This document shows, one piece after another, positions 7,913 to 16,191 of a DNA stretch of 41,610 bases. A program made the position numbers and the translations under genes. The notes under the pieces were generated by a model that saw nothing but the letters and a program-made list of their open reading frames with translations, made no database searches and had not been told where the DNA came from. Numbering within the stretch: the first letter of the stretch is position 1; each line of letters starts with the position of its first letter. Source of the stretch: Betaproteobacteria bacterium HGW-Betaproteobacteria-12 (GTDB lineage: Bacteria; Pseudomonadota; Gammaproteobacteria; Burkholderiales; Rhodocyclaceae); the NCBI GenBank assembly GCA_002842345.1, contig PHCU01000014.1, positions 1-41,610 of the forward strand. Reading direction: 5' to 3'.

Positions 7913-9559
7913 ATGCGCGTCACGCTCGTCCACCCCGCCGGCTTCAACTTCGTTCCCGGACAGCCGGATTTCTCGGTCCTGGCCAACCGCATGCCGCCGA
8001 TCGGCATCATGCAACTGGCTTCCTGGCTGGAAAAGTTCGGCCACAGCGTCGCTTTGCACGACTGCCTCGGTCCCTATGCGCCGCCGAGCATCGCCGAGAA
8101 TGCCGAGATCGTGCTGGCCACCGACCCGGAAATGGTTGGTTTCTCGGCCACCACCTCCGGCTTCATGGATGCCGTCGAGATCGCCACCTACATCCGTGAA
8201 CGCCGGCCGGAAATCCGCATCGTTTTCGGCAACGTCCATGTCTCCTCGCTCGGCGCACCGATCCTCGAACATTTCCCGGAAATCGACTATCTGGTCATCG
8301 GCGAAGGCGAAGGGGCGATGCGCGAACTGGCCGACGGCAAGCCGCTGCGCGAAATCGGCAACCTGATCTACCGCGACGAGACCGGCAAGATTCACATCAA
8401 CCCGCGGCGCGACCGCATCCTCGATCTCGACGACCTGCCCTTCCCGGCCTACGAGAAGCTGGCCGGCTTCCCGCACGCCTACCACCTGCCGTTGTTCGCC
8501 TACGAGATGCACCACGGGGCGACGATGATCACCTCGCGCGGCTGTCCCTACACCTGCTCCTTCTGTGACCGGACGGTGTTCGAGCGCCAGTACAAGACCA
8601 ATTCGCCGCAGTACATCTACGACCACATGAAGTATTTGCGCGACCAGTTCGGCGTCTATCACATCAACATGTACGACGACCTGTTCACCGCCAAGAAGCA
8701 GCGCGTCTTCGACCTGTGCCAGCTGCTCATTGATAAACCCCTCGGCATGCAGTTCAACTGCGCCATCCGCGCCGGCCACACCTCGGACGAAATGCTGACG
8801 CAGTTGAAGAAGGCCGGGGCGCTGATGGTCTCGATCGGCATCGAATCGGCCGACCCGGCGATGATGGAACGGCACAAGGCCGGCGTGACGCTCGACGCGG
8901 TGCGCGAGACGGTGCGCTCGATCCACGCCGCCGGGCTGCGCGCCAAGGGCCTGTTCATCTTCGGCATGCCCGGCGAGACGCCGGAAACGGTGCGCACCAC
9001 CAGCGATTTCATCCTCTCGCTCGAACTCGACGAGATGAACATGACCAAGTTCAGCCCGCTGCACGGGGCGCCGATCTGGGACGAATGCATCAACGACCCG
9101 ACCGGCGATTTCGTCGAGGACTGGCGCCTGATGAACTGCCTGAACTTCGTCTATCTGCCGGAAGGCTTCTCGTCGCGCGAAGAGATGGACGCGCTGTACA
9201 ACTGGCACGTCAAGCGCTTCTACGACAGCAAGGGCTATCGCCGGCGTTTCGCCAAGCGGCTGTGGCAGCACCGCTGGAGTCTCTGGCACGTTGTGAAGCA
9301 CCTGCCGGAAACCATCGCCGCCGCCCGCTATTTCAGTTCCAACAAGGAACAGCTGGACAAGGCCAAGCGCGAATTCAAGCTGCACCCGCGCCAGCCGCTC
9401 GGCCTCAAGCCCTTCCTCAGTCCCGACCTGCTGATCGACAACATCGTCTCCAATTCGCCGGTCAAGCTGACCCGGCGCGACGCCAAGAAACTGCTGATCC
9501 CAGTGGTTGAGGGAGCCACGGCTTGTTGCCCGCCGCCGGCCTTGCGGGCGGCGGTATAA
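7913..9559 (+). CDS. B12-binding-type radical SAM protein
   Basis: This 548-residue enzyme has an N-terminal cobalamin-binding-like Rossmann domain (about 1-140) followed by a radical SAM core with the 4Fe-4S motif C211-x3-C215-x2-C218. Later core segments such as SIGIESADPAMMERHKAG and GLFIFGMPGETPETV are typical of the BchE/P-methylase group. These enzymes use SAM radicals for methylation, cyclisation or rearrangement. The usual cobalamin-ligand motif DxHxxG is not obvious (HDCLG stands in the region), so cobalamin use is uncertain. GAGGATC eight bases upstream is a good ribosome binding site for the ATG at 7913. The substrate is unknown; the nearby pigment genes make a tailoring role possible. 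Confidence 0.85.
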   Translation: MRVTLVHPAGFNFVPGQPDFSVLANRMPPIGIMQLASWLEKFGHSVALHDCLGPYAPPSIAENAEIVLATDPEMVGFSATTSGFMDAVEIATYIRERRPEIRIVFGNVHVSSLGAPILEHFPEIDYLVIGEGEGAMRELADGKPLREIGNLIYRDETGKIHINPRRDRILDLDDLPFPAYEKLAGFPHAYHLPLFAYEMHHGATMITSRGCPYTCSFCDRTVFERQYKTNSPQYIYDHMKYLRDQFGVYHINMYDDLFTAKKQRVFDLCQLLIDKPLGMQFNCAIRAGHTSDEMLTQLKKAGALMVSIGIESADPAMMERHKAGVTLDAVRETVRSIHAAGLRAKGLFIFGMPGETPETVRTTSDFILSLELDEMNMTKFSPLHGAPIWDECINDPTGDFVEDWRLMNCLNFVYLPEGFSSREEMDALYNWHVKRFYDSKGYRRRFAKRLWQHRWSLWHVVKHLPETIAAARYFSSNKEQLDKAKREFKLHPRQPLGLKPFLSPDLLIDNIVSNSPVKLTRRDAKKLLIPVVEGATACCPPPALRAAV

Positions 9560-9560
9560 T
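9555..9560 (+). promoter_or_regulatory. Possible -10 element (TATAAT) of the downstream lipoprotein gene
   Basis: A perfect TATAAT overlaps the end of the radical SAM gene and lies 25 bases before the next ATG. It is directly preceded by a GC-rich hairpin (arms 9530-9537 and 9547-9554) occupying the expected -35 region, and no -35 box is visible. This is a weak call. Confidence 0.3.
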
Positions 9561-9585
9561 CCACCGGTTCCGGGGGGGTAGGCAG

Positions 9586-10230
9586 ATGAATTTTCAAGGC
9601 AAATACAGGCATTGGCCCTTGCTGGCAGCGGCCGTCGCCGTGCTGGCGCTGGGCGCCTGCAAGACCAGCGACACCAAGCCGGCCGACGGCAGCCCCGCCC
9701 CGGCCGTGGAAAAGAGTCGCGACAGTTATCTGCGCGTCGGCTATGCCTGCTGCAATCTGCATTACTCCGGCGACTGGATCAGCGATTCCAACCTGGCCCA
9801 GCTGCCCTTCGTGCCGGTCGGCACGCCGATCAAGCTCAAGAAGATCGACGGCTACCGCGCCTATGTCGAGGTCGATGGCAAGCCGATGCGCCTCGGTCAC
9901 GACTACGGCCGCGAGCAGGAAAATACCGAGCAGTGGGTGAACAAGATCGTCGTCCTCGACGACCCGCAGGCGAAGATCGCCCGCTTTGCCCCGAACGTGC
10001 GCAATGCCATCGCCAAAGGCCAGCTGCTGCGCGGCATGACCAAGGAACAGGTGATCATGGCGGTCGGTCATCCGCAGACCAATGAAAATCCGAACCTCAA
10101 AGGCCCTTACTGGCGCTATTGGTGGTCGAGTTTCGGACCGTATTACGTCTATTGGGCAAAGAACGGCACGGTCAGCAAGATCGACGGCCATTCGGAAACC
10201 GTCGGCTACATGACTTACAAAGGCAAATAA
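9586..10230 (+). CDS. Lipoprotein with SmpA/BamE-like C-terminal domain
   Basis: A 214-residue protein with a lipoprotein signal peptide (hydrophobic LLAAAVAVLALGAC, lipobox LGAC). The middle holds a Cys-Cys pair (GYACCNLHYSGDW) in a stretch resembling a small SH3-like fold. The C-terminal part (LLRGMTKEQVIMAVGHPQTN... to VSKIDGHS) resembles the SmpA/OmlA/BamE fold. The start at 9586 is supported by the signal peptide and an upstream G-rich ribosome binding site. The function is unknown; an envelope role is likely. It sits just upstream of the halogenase-like gene, 39 bases away. Confidence 0.75.
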   Translation: MNFQGKYRHWPLLAAAVAVLALGACKTSDTKPADGSPAPAVEKSRDSYLRVGYACCNLHYSGDWISDSNLAQLPFVPVGTPIKLKKIDGYRAYVEVDGKPMRLGHDYGREQENTEQWVNKIVVLDDPQAKIARFAPNVRNAIAKGQLLRGMTKEQVIMAVGHPQTNENPNLKGPYWRYWWSSFGPYYVYWAKNGTVSKIDGHSETVGYMTYKGK

Positions 10231-10269
10231 TTCTTCGCTGCCACAGAGAGAAACAAGAGGGTTGAACCC

Positions 10270-11601
10270 ATGGAACAGCAAGTGCGGACGGAGCAAAGGG
10301 AGTGCGATGTCCTGGTCATCGGCGGCGGGCCGGCCGGAACGACGGTCGCCCCGTTGCTGGCCGAGAAGGGCTATCGCGTGGTGCTGCTGGAAAAGGCCCA
10401 CCACCCGCGTTTCCACATCGGTGAATCGCTGCTGCCGGCCAACTTGCCGCTGTTCGAGCGACTCGGCGTGGCCGACGAGGTGCGGGCTATCGGCATGGAG
10501 AAATGGGGCGCCGAGTTCGTTTCGCCGCAGCACGAGATGTCGCAGGTCTTTCACTTTGCCGAGGCGTGGCAGAAGGACATGCCCTACGCCTACCAGGTGC
10601 GGCGCGCCGAGTTCGACACCATCCTGATCCGCAACGCCGCAGCCAAGGGCGTCGAGGTGCATGAAGGCTGCAAGGCCAGGGCCGTCGATTTCCAGCCGGA
10701 CAACACGGCCGTGGTCCGCGCCGAGCACGATGATGGCCGGCAGACCGAATACAAGGCCCGTTTCGTCGTCGATGCCTCGGGTCGCGATACCTTTCTGGCC
10801 AACCGTTTCCAGATCAAGCACCGCAATCCGAAGCACAACAGCTCGGCAGTCTATGGCCACTTCGCCGGCGCCCGCCGCCACGACGGCCAGGCCGAGGGCA
10901 ACATCACCATCTTCTGGTTCGAGCACGGCTGGTTCTGGTTTATCCCGATGATGAACGACGTCACCAGCATCGGCATGGTGACCTGGCCCTACTTCATGAA
11001 GACCAAGGGCGAGCGCAGCCTGCAGCAGTTCCTGATGGACGGCATCGCCCGCTGCCCGGGGCTGGCCGAGCGGCTGAAGTCGGCGACCCTGGTCAACGAG
11101 ATCGAAGCCACCGGCAACTTTTCCTACGTCTCCGAGCGCAACCACGGCGCCAACTACCTGCTGCTCGGCGACGCCTATGCCTTCATCGACCCGGTGTTCT
11201 CCTCCGGCGTGCTGCTGGCGATGAATAGCGGCGTCATCGGCGCCGAGGCCATCGACACCTGCCTGCGCGACCCGGCGCGGGCGCCGGCGGCGCTGAAGCG
11301 CTTCGACCAGTTGATGCAGCATGGGCCGAAGGAATTCTCCTGGTTCATCTACCGGGTGACCAATCCGATCATGCGCGACTTCTTCATGTATCCGAAGAAC
11401 ATTTTCCGGGTCAAGGAAGCGCTGCTCTCGGTGCTCGCCGGCGACATCTTCGGCCAGACGCCGATCTGGCGCTCGATCAAGATGTTCAAGCTGCTCTACT
11501 ACATCGCCAACATCGTTCAGCCGCGGCGTGCCTACATGGGCTGGAAACGGCGGCGCTTCAACATCCGTCGGGTCGATGACCCGGCCATGAATGGCGCCTA
11601 G
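10270..11601 (+). CDS. Flavin-dependent halogenase-like FAD oxidoreductase
   Basis: The 443-residue protein has an N-terminal FAD-binding Rossmann motif (VIGGGPAG, 16-23), the family segment HPRFHIGESLLP (45-56) and a second flavin motif LLLGDAYAFIDPVFSSG (297-313). It keeps two halogenase hallmarks: GWFWFIP at 220-226, fitting the GWxWxIP motif, and Lys78 in EKWGAEF, at the place of the catalytic lysine that forms the haloamine. True halogenation of an aryl polyene, as in brominated xanthomonadins, is therefore plausible. A dehydrogenase or hydroxylase role in the same superfamily cannot be excluded. It overlaps the chorismatase gene by one base, suggesting joint expression. Confidence 0.8.
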   Translation: MEQQVRTEQRECDVLVIGGGPAGTTVAPLLAEKGYRVVLLEKAHHPRFHIGESLLPANLPLFERLGVADEVRAIGMEKWGAEFVSPQHEMSQVFHFAEAWQKDMPYAYQVRRAEFDTILIRNAAAKGVEVHEGCKARAVDFQPDNTAVVRAEHDDGRQTEYKARFVVDASGRDTFLANRFQIKHRNPKHNSSAVYGHFAGARRHDGQAEGNITIFWFEHGWFWFIPMMNDVTSIGMVTWPYFMKTKGERSLQQFLMDGIARCPGLAERLKSATLVNEIEATGNFSYVSERNHGANYLLLGDAYAFIDPVFSSGVLLAMNSGVIGAEAIDTCLRDPARAPAALKRFDQLMQHGPKEFSWFIYRVTNPIMRDFFMYPKNIFRVKEALLSVLAGDIFGQTPIWRSIKMFKLLYYIANIVQPRRAYMGWKRRRFNIRRVDDPAMNGA

Positions 11602-12632
11602 TGTCCCTGCAACTGATCACCCGCTGCGCGCTTTCCGGAGCTGCGCCGGTTCCACGTGAAACCGGCGCGGTGCTTGGTGGCGCCCTGCTTGGCGCGGCCG
11701 CCGCCAGCAGCATTACCGCATGGCCGGAACAGCGCCTGGCCGCGCCCCTGCTCGGCGCTGGCGCATCCCTGCTCGGCGAACGCTGGCTGAGCACCCTGCC
11801 GGTCAGCGGCGGCGAGAGCGAAGGCATCGTCTGGCGGCGCAGCGGCGATGTGCTCTACGGCGTGCTCGAACTCGACGAGGCACTGTTCGCCGGCGAGACC
11901 GGCCGGACGCCGCTGCAGGCGGCCAGTGAGGAAGCTTACCTGCGCCTGTTCCGCCTGCTGGAAGCGCAGGAATTGCCGCAACTGTGGCGGGTCTGGAACT
12001 ACCTGGCCGACATCAATGGCGAGAGCCACGGCCTGGAGCGTTATCGCCAGTTCAACATCGGCCGCCAGGACGCCTTCCTCGAATTTAGCCGCGGCGCTAC
12101 CGGCAATGTGCCGGCCGCCTGCGCCCTCGGCCTGGCCGGCGGGCCGCTGTCGATCGCCTTCATGGCCGGCGCCACGCCGGCGGTGGCGGTGGAGAACCCG
12201 CGCCAGATCAGCGCCTACCACTACCCGGCCGAGTACGGGCCGCGCAGCCCGACCTTCTCGCGGGCGGCACTGGTCTATCCGCCCGACCGGGAAATCCTGT
12301 TTGTCTCCGGTACGGCCAGCATCGTCGGCCACCGGACCGTGCATCCGGGCGATATCGCCGCCCAGTGCCGGGAGTCGTTGGCCAATGTCGAAGCGGTCAT
12401 CGGCGAAGCCGGCCGCCTCGGCCGGACCGGGCCCTATACGCTGGGCGAGCTGGCCTATCGCGTCTATCTCCGCGACGCCGCCAGCCAGCCGCTGGTTGCC
12501 GCGACGCTGGCGCCGCGGCTCGGGGCGGCGGCCGATATCGTCTATGTCGCGGCCGATATCTGCCGTCGCGACCTGTTGATCGAAATCGAGGCGACCGCCT
12601 CGCATGTACTGGGGGGGCGCCAATCGCCATGA
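11601..12632 (+). CDS. FkbO/Hyg5/XanB2-type chorismatase (hydroxybenzoate synthase)
   Basis: This 343-residue enzyme has family signatures RYRQFNIGRQDAF (147-159), ENPRQISAYHYP (198-209), YGPRSPTFSRA (212-222) and SGTASIVGH (236-244). Chorismatases of this family split chorismate into pyruvate and a ring acid. XanB2 of Xanthomonas makes 3- and 4-hydroxybenzoate, the former being the xanthomonadin starter. A Cys seven residues before the conserved Glu (C321, E328) is the spacing I recall for the 3-hydroxybenzoate-forming Hyg5 type; that detail is from memory. The start is a GTG overlapping the previous stop. A parS-like site lies within codons 17-21. Confidence 0.88.
   Translation: MSLQLITRCALSGAAPVPRETGAVLGGALLGAAAASSITAWPEQRLAAPLLGAGASLLGERWLSTLPVSGGESEGIVWRRSGDVLYGVLELDEALFAGETGRTPLQAASEEAYLRLFRLLEAQELPQLWRVWNYLADINGESHGLERYRQFNIGRQDAFLEFSRGATGNVPAACALGLAGGPLSIAFMAGATPAVAVENPRQISAYHYPAEYGPRSPTFSRAALVYPPDREILFVSGTASIVGHRTVHPGDIAAQCRESLANVEAVIGEAGRLGRTGPYTLGELAYRVYLRDAASQPLVAATLAPRLGAAADIVYVAADICRRDLLIEIEATASHVLGGRQSP
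11649..11662 (+). promoter_or_regulatory. parS-like ParB-binding site
   Basis: GTTCCACGTGAAAC joins two accepted parS half-sites, GTTCCAC and GTTTCAC, around the CACGTG core. It is the exact reverse complement of the site at 29595-29608. It lies inside the chorismatase coding region, where it encodes VPRET. Confidence 0.75.
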
Positions 12633-13462
12633 AATCCATCCTGACAAGCATCGTGCTGGCCGGTTGCCTGGCCGTCTCGGGCAGCGCCGTGGCGGAAGAG
12701 AAGCCGCTCTGGGAAATCGGCGTCGGCGCCGCGGCGCTGAGTTTTCCCGCCTACCGCGGTTCCGACCAGACCAACAATTTTCTGATGCCGGTGCCGCATT
12801 TCACCTACAACGGCGATTTCTTCAAAGCTGACCGCCAGGGTATCCGCGGCAGCCTGTTCGATTCCGACCGCGTCGACCTGACCGTCAGCCTGGCCCTGTC
12901 GCCGCCGGCACCGAGCGACGACATCCGGGCCCGCGCCGGCATGCCGGATCTCGAAGCGACCTTCGAGATCGGCCCGCAACTGGACCTGACGCTGTGGCGC
13001 TCGGAGAACCGGGCCCGCTTCGTCAAGCTGCTGCTGCCATTGCGCGCCGCCGTCACCGTCGAAAGTTCGCCGCAGAGTATCGGCTGGGTCTTCCATCCCA
13101 AGCTGAACATGGACATCACCGACCTGCCCGGCCTGCCCGGCTGGAATCTCGGGACGCTGGCCGGGCCGATCTGGGGCGACAAGCGCCAGCACGCCTATTA
13201 CTACAGCGTCGCGCCGCGTCATGCGACGGCGCTGCGGCCGGCCTACGAGGCCGATGCTGGCTATGCCGGCATGCAGTGCCTGGTGGCCTTGTCGAAGCGT
13301 TTTCCGAAATACTGGGTGGGCAGTTTCATCCGCTACGACAACCTGTCCGGCGCCACCTTCGCCAATAGCCCGCTGGTCCGCCAGAAGGACTATTTCGCGG
13401 CCGGCATCGCGGTGACCTGGGTGCTCGGTGAATCGGCGACGCGCGTGCAGGTGAATGACTGA
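12629..13462 (+). CDS. MipA/OmpV-family outer-membrane protein
   Basis: A 277-residue protein with a cleavable signal peptide (MKSILTSIVLAGCLAVSGSAVA) and a beta-barrel-like sequence of alternating hydrophobic residues and aromatic girdles. Segments such as WEIGVGAAALSFPAYRGSDQ near the mature N-terminus and QKDYFAAGIAVTWVLG near the end are typical of MipA/OmpV. The family includes MltA-interacting scaffold proteins and outer-membrane proteins of unclear transport role. The start overlaps the chorismatase stop (ATGA). Its place in the pigment gene set suggests a role at the outer membrane, where aryl polyenes reside; this is inference. Confidence 0.85.
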   Translation: MKSILTSIVLAGCLAVSGSAVAEEKPLWEIGVGAAALSFPAYRGSDQTNNFLMPVPHFTYNGDFFKADRQGIRGSLFDSDRVDLTVSLALSPPAPSDDIRARAGMPDLEATFEIGPQLDLTLWRSENRARFVKLLLPLRAAVTVESSPQSIGWVFHPKLNMDITDLPGLPGWNLGTLAGPIWGDKRQHAYYYSVAPRHATALRPAYEADAGYAGMQCLVALSKRFPKYWVGSFIRYDNLSGATFANSPLVRQKDYFAAGIAVTWVLGESATRVQVND

Positions 13463-14219
13463 TCGCCGGCCCGCCGGCAATCCGCTGTGGCGGGCCTATG
13501 AAATGCTGGCGATGGGCCTCGGCCTCGGCTTGCTGGCCGGGCTCTGCCTGGCCTGGCTGCCCTTCGCGCTGCTGCTGACCCGGCTGTTGCCGGCGGCGCA
13601 CGGCCAGCGTCTCGGCCGCTGGATGATCATGGCCGGCTTCCGCGTTTACCTGCGTCTGCTGGAAATTTTCTGCGCCTGCCGTTTCGACCTGGGCGACCTC
13701 GATCGCTTGCGCGGTGAAGGAGCATTGGTCATCGCCGCCAACCATCCGTCGTTGCTCGACGCAGTGCTGATCGTCTCGCGCCTGCCCAATGCCGTCTGCG
13801 TGATGAAGGCAGCGCTGCTGGACAACCTGCTGTTCGGCGCCGCCGCCCGCCTGGCCCGCTACATCCGCAACAACGCGCCGCTCGAGGTGATTCTCGGGGC
13901 ACGCGAGGAATTGCGCGCCGGGGCGCAGCTGCTGATCTTCCCGGAAGGCACGCGCACCGTGAGCTTTCCCATCGATCCGTGCACGCCGAGCACCGGGCTG
14001 ATCGCCAGCCGCAGTGGGGCGCCGGTGCAGGCGCTGCTGATCGAGTTTTCGACGCCCTACCTGGGCAAGGCCTGGCCGTTGTTCCGGCCGCCGCAACTGC
14101 CGCTGACTTGCCGGGTGCGTCTGGGCCGACGCTTTCCGCCGCCGACCGATGTAACGGCCTTTACCGCCGAACTTGAAACCTATTTCCGCCAGCAGTTGGC
14201 TTCGCCCGCCACCGCCTGA
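13455..14219 (+). CDS. PlsC-like 1-acylglycerol-phosphate acyltransferase family protein
   Basis: A 254-residue membrane-associated acyltransferase. The N-terminus has a hydrophobic region (about 18-48), and the catalytic motif is NHPSLLD (H97-x4-D102) followed by FPEGTRT (162-168). These match the LPLAT/PlsC family, which moves acyl groups onto lysolipids or similar alcohols. The start overlaps the MipA-like stop by 8 bases and the glycosyltransferase follows after 3. In several aryl polyene loci an acyltransferase and a glycosyltransferase occur together, sometimes fused, and are thought to attach the polyene to a lipid anchor. The exact substrate is unknown. Confidence 0.85.
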   Translation: MTDRRPAGNPLWRAYEMLAMGLGLGLLAGLCLAWLPFALLLTRLLPAAHGQRLGRWMIMAGFRVYLRLLEIFCACRFDLGDLDRLRGEGALVIAANHPSLLDAVLIVSRLPNAVCVMKAALLDNLLFGAAARLARYIRNNAPLEVILGAREELRAGAQLLIFPEGTRTVSFPIDPCTPSTGLIASRSGAPVQALLIEFSTPYLGKAWPLFRPPQLPLTCRVRLGRRFPPPTDVTAFTAELETYFRQQLASPATA

Positions 14220-14222
14220 CTC

Positions 14223-14981
14223 ATGCCGATTCCCTCGTCCACCCATCTCGTCTTGATTCCCAGCTACAACCCCGGCGCCAAGGTGCTCGCTACCGTGCGC
14301 GCCGCCCTCACCCACTGGGCGCCGGTGTGGGTGGTGGTCGATGGCAGCAACGACGGCAGCGCCGAGCAGCTGCGGGCGCTGGCGGCCGAGGTCGAGCAGC
14401 TGACGGTCATCGTGCTGCCGGTGAACCGCGGCAAGGGCGCCGCAGTGCTCGAAGGCTTGGAACGGGCCGAAGCCGCCGGATATACGCACGCGCTGACCAT
14501 GGATTCCGACGGCCAGCATCCAGCCGAGCTGATCCCAGCCTTCATGGCCGCCTCGCAGGCCGATCCGGCGGTGATGGTGCTGGGCAAACCGGTGTTTGCT
14601 GCCGATGCCCCGGCGCTGCGTGTCAATGGACGCAAGGTGTCGAACGGCTGGGCCAACCTGGAAACGCTGTGGATGGGAATCGGTGATTCGCTGTACGGCT
14701 TTCGCGTCTATCCGGTGGCGCCCTTGCGCCGCATCATGCAGCGCAACCGCTTCATGCGCCGCTTCGACTTCGATCCCGAGGCGGTGGTGCGCCTGTGCTG
14801 GGAGGGGGTCCGGCCGCTCAACATCGACGCCCCGGTGCGCTATTTCCGCGCCGACGAGGGCGGCGTCTCCCACTTCAACTATCTGCGCGACAACACGCTG
14901 CTGACCTGGATGCACACCCGGCTGTTCCTGGGCTTCCTGCTGCGGCTGCCGCTGCTGCTCTGGCGCCGGCTGACGACATGA
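14223..14981 (+). CDS. Family 2 glycosyltransferase
   Basis: A 252-residue GT-A fold enzyme with no clear full-length membrane domain, though the last 20 residues are hydrophobic (LFLGFLLRLPLLLW) and may dock to the membrane. Family motifs include the N-terminal LVLIPSYNPG, VVDGSNDGS (39-46), NRGKGAAVLEG and the metal-binding DSD in TMDSDGQHP (94-96). Such enzymes transfer a sugar from a nucleotide or polyprenyl donor. The place between the acyltransferase and the antiporter, both with minimal spacing, suggests it adds a sugar to the aryl polyene or its lipid anchor. Confidence 0.85.
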   Translation: MPIPSSTHLVLIPSYNPGAKVLATVRAALTHWAPVWVVVDGSNDGSAEQLRALAAEVEQLTVIVLPVNRGKGAAVLEGLERAEAAGYTHALTMDSDGQHPAELIPAFMAASQADPAVMVLGKPVFAADAPALRVNGRKVSNGWANLETLWMGIGDSLYGFRVYPVAPLRRIMQRNRFMRRFDFDPEAVVRLCWEGVRPLNIDAPVRYFRADEGGVSHFNYLRDNTLLTWMHTRLFLGFLLRLPLLLWRRLTT

Positions 14982-16177
14982 ACACCACGGAAATCTTCCT
15001 GATCGCGATGACGATCATCTTCACCGTGCCCTGGTTGATCTGGCGTGTCGGCAAGACCGATTATTACGCGCCGCTGGTCGTCGTCCAGATCCTGACCGGC
15101 ATCCTGCTCGGCCCGGGCATCCTCGGTGCCGCCTTTCCCGAGTATTACCAGTTCGTCTTCAACCCGGCGGTGATCCAGTCGCTGAACGGCATTGCCTGGT
15201 GGGCGGTGATGCTGTTCGTGATGATCGCTGGCATCGAGCTCGATCTGAAGAAGGCCTGGGCGCACCGCCGCGAGAGCGGCATCACTGCCGGCCTGGCGCT
15301 CGGCATGCCGCTGCTGTTCGGCTGCCTGGCCGCCGCCCTCCTGCTAGGCTTCGCCGGCTGGATCGGGCCACAGGCGCTGATCTGGCAGTTCGTGCTCGGC
15401 GTCGGCATGGCCTGCGCGGTGACCGCGCTGCCGATCCTGATCCTGCTGATGGAAAAGCTCGACATCCTGCGCCAGCCGATCGGCCAGCGCATCCTGCGCT
15501 ACGCCAGCCTCGATGACATCGCCATCTGGGGCGTGCTGGCGCTGATCCTGATGGACTGGCAGCGGGTCGGCAAGCAGCTCGTCTTCCTGATCGCCTTCGT
15601 CTTCATCGCCTGGGGTTTCCGCCGCCTGATGCAGGCGCTGGCCGAGCGCGACCGCTGGTACGTGGCGCTGATCTGGCTGGCCGTTTGCGCTTTCGGTGCC
15701 GACTGGGCCGGGCTGCATTTCATGGTCGGCGCCTTCCTCGCCGGCGCCACCATCGATGCCGACTGGTTCGATCAGGAAAAAATGGACCAGCTACGCCACC
15801 ACGTGCTGCTGGCCTTCATGCCGGTATTTTTCCTCAGCACCGGGCTGCGCACCAACTGGGCGGTTGGCGGCGAGGCGGTGTTCGTCGCCGCGGCGCTGCT
15901 GCTGGTCGCCTCGGTCGCCGGCAAGCTGCTCGGCGTCCGCCTGGCCGGCCGCATCCTCAACTGGGCGCCGGGCGAAGCCAGCATCATCGGCTGGCTGCTG
16001 CAGACCAAGGCGTTGATCATGATCATCTTCGCCAACATCCTGCTCGACCGTCAGATCATCACCAGCGAAGCCTTCACCGCGCTGCTGCTGATGGCGGTGG
16101 CCAGCACCATGCTGACGGTGCCGCTGGTGGCGCCGAAACTGGCGCGGCTGAAGGAACTGATCTTCCGCTCGGCCTGA
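14978..16177 (+). CDS. CPA2-family cation/proton antiporter
   Basis: A 399-residue protein with about 11-12 membrane segments and no C-terminal TrkA-N domain, so it is a short KefB/NhaS-type antiporter. Supporting segments are QILTGILLGPGILG near the start, an acidic intramembrane motif (MIAGIELDL), and VGAFLAGATIDADWF later. The start overlaps the glycosyltransferase stop (ATGA). It may support ion balance for envelope transport, but it could be unrelated to the pigment and merely co-transcribed. It ends the plus-strand pigment gene block and is convergent with the J-like gene 14 bases away; no clear terminator is visible. Confidence 0.85.
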   Translation: MNTTEIFLIAMTIIFTVPWLIWRVGKTDYYAPLVVVQILTGILLGPGILGAAFPEYYQFVFNPAVIQSLNGIAWWAVMLFVMIAGIELDLKKAWAHRRESGITAGLALGMPLLFGCLAAALLLGFAGWIGPQALIWQFVLGVGMACAVTALPILILLMEKLDILRQPIGQRILRYASLDDIAIWGVLALILMDWQRVGKQLVFLIAFVFIAWGFRRLMQALAERDRWYVALIWLAVCAFGADWAGLHFMVGAFLAGATIDADWFDQEKMDQLRHHVLLAFMPVFFLSTGLRTNWAVGGEAVFVAAALLLVASVAGKLLGVRLAGRILNWAPGEASIIGWLLQTKALIMIIFANILLDRQIITSEAFTALLLMAVASTMLTVPLVAPKLARLKELIFRSA

Positions 16178-16191
16178 GCCGGCGGCGCCGA

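Noticed and set aside
9530-9554. GC-rich hairpin at the end of the radical SAM gene as a terminator
   Set aside because: It lies within the coding sequence and is followed by TATAAT rather than a T tract.
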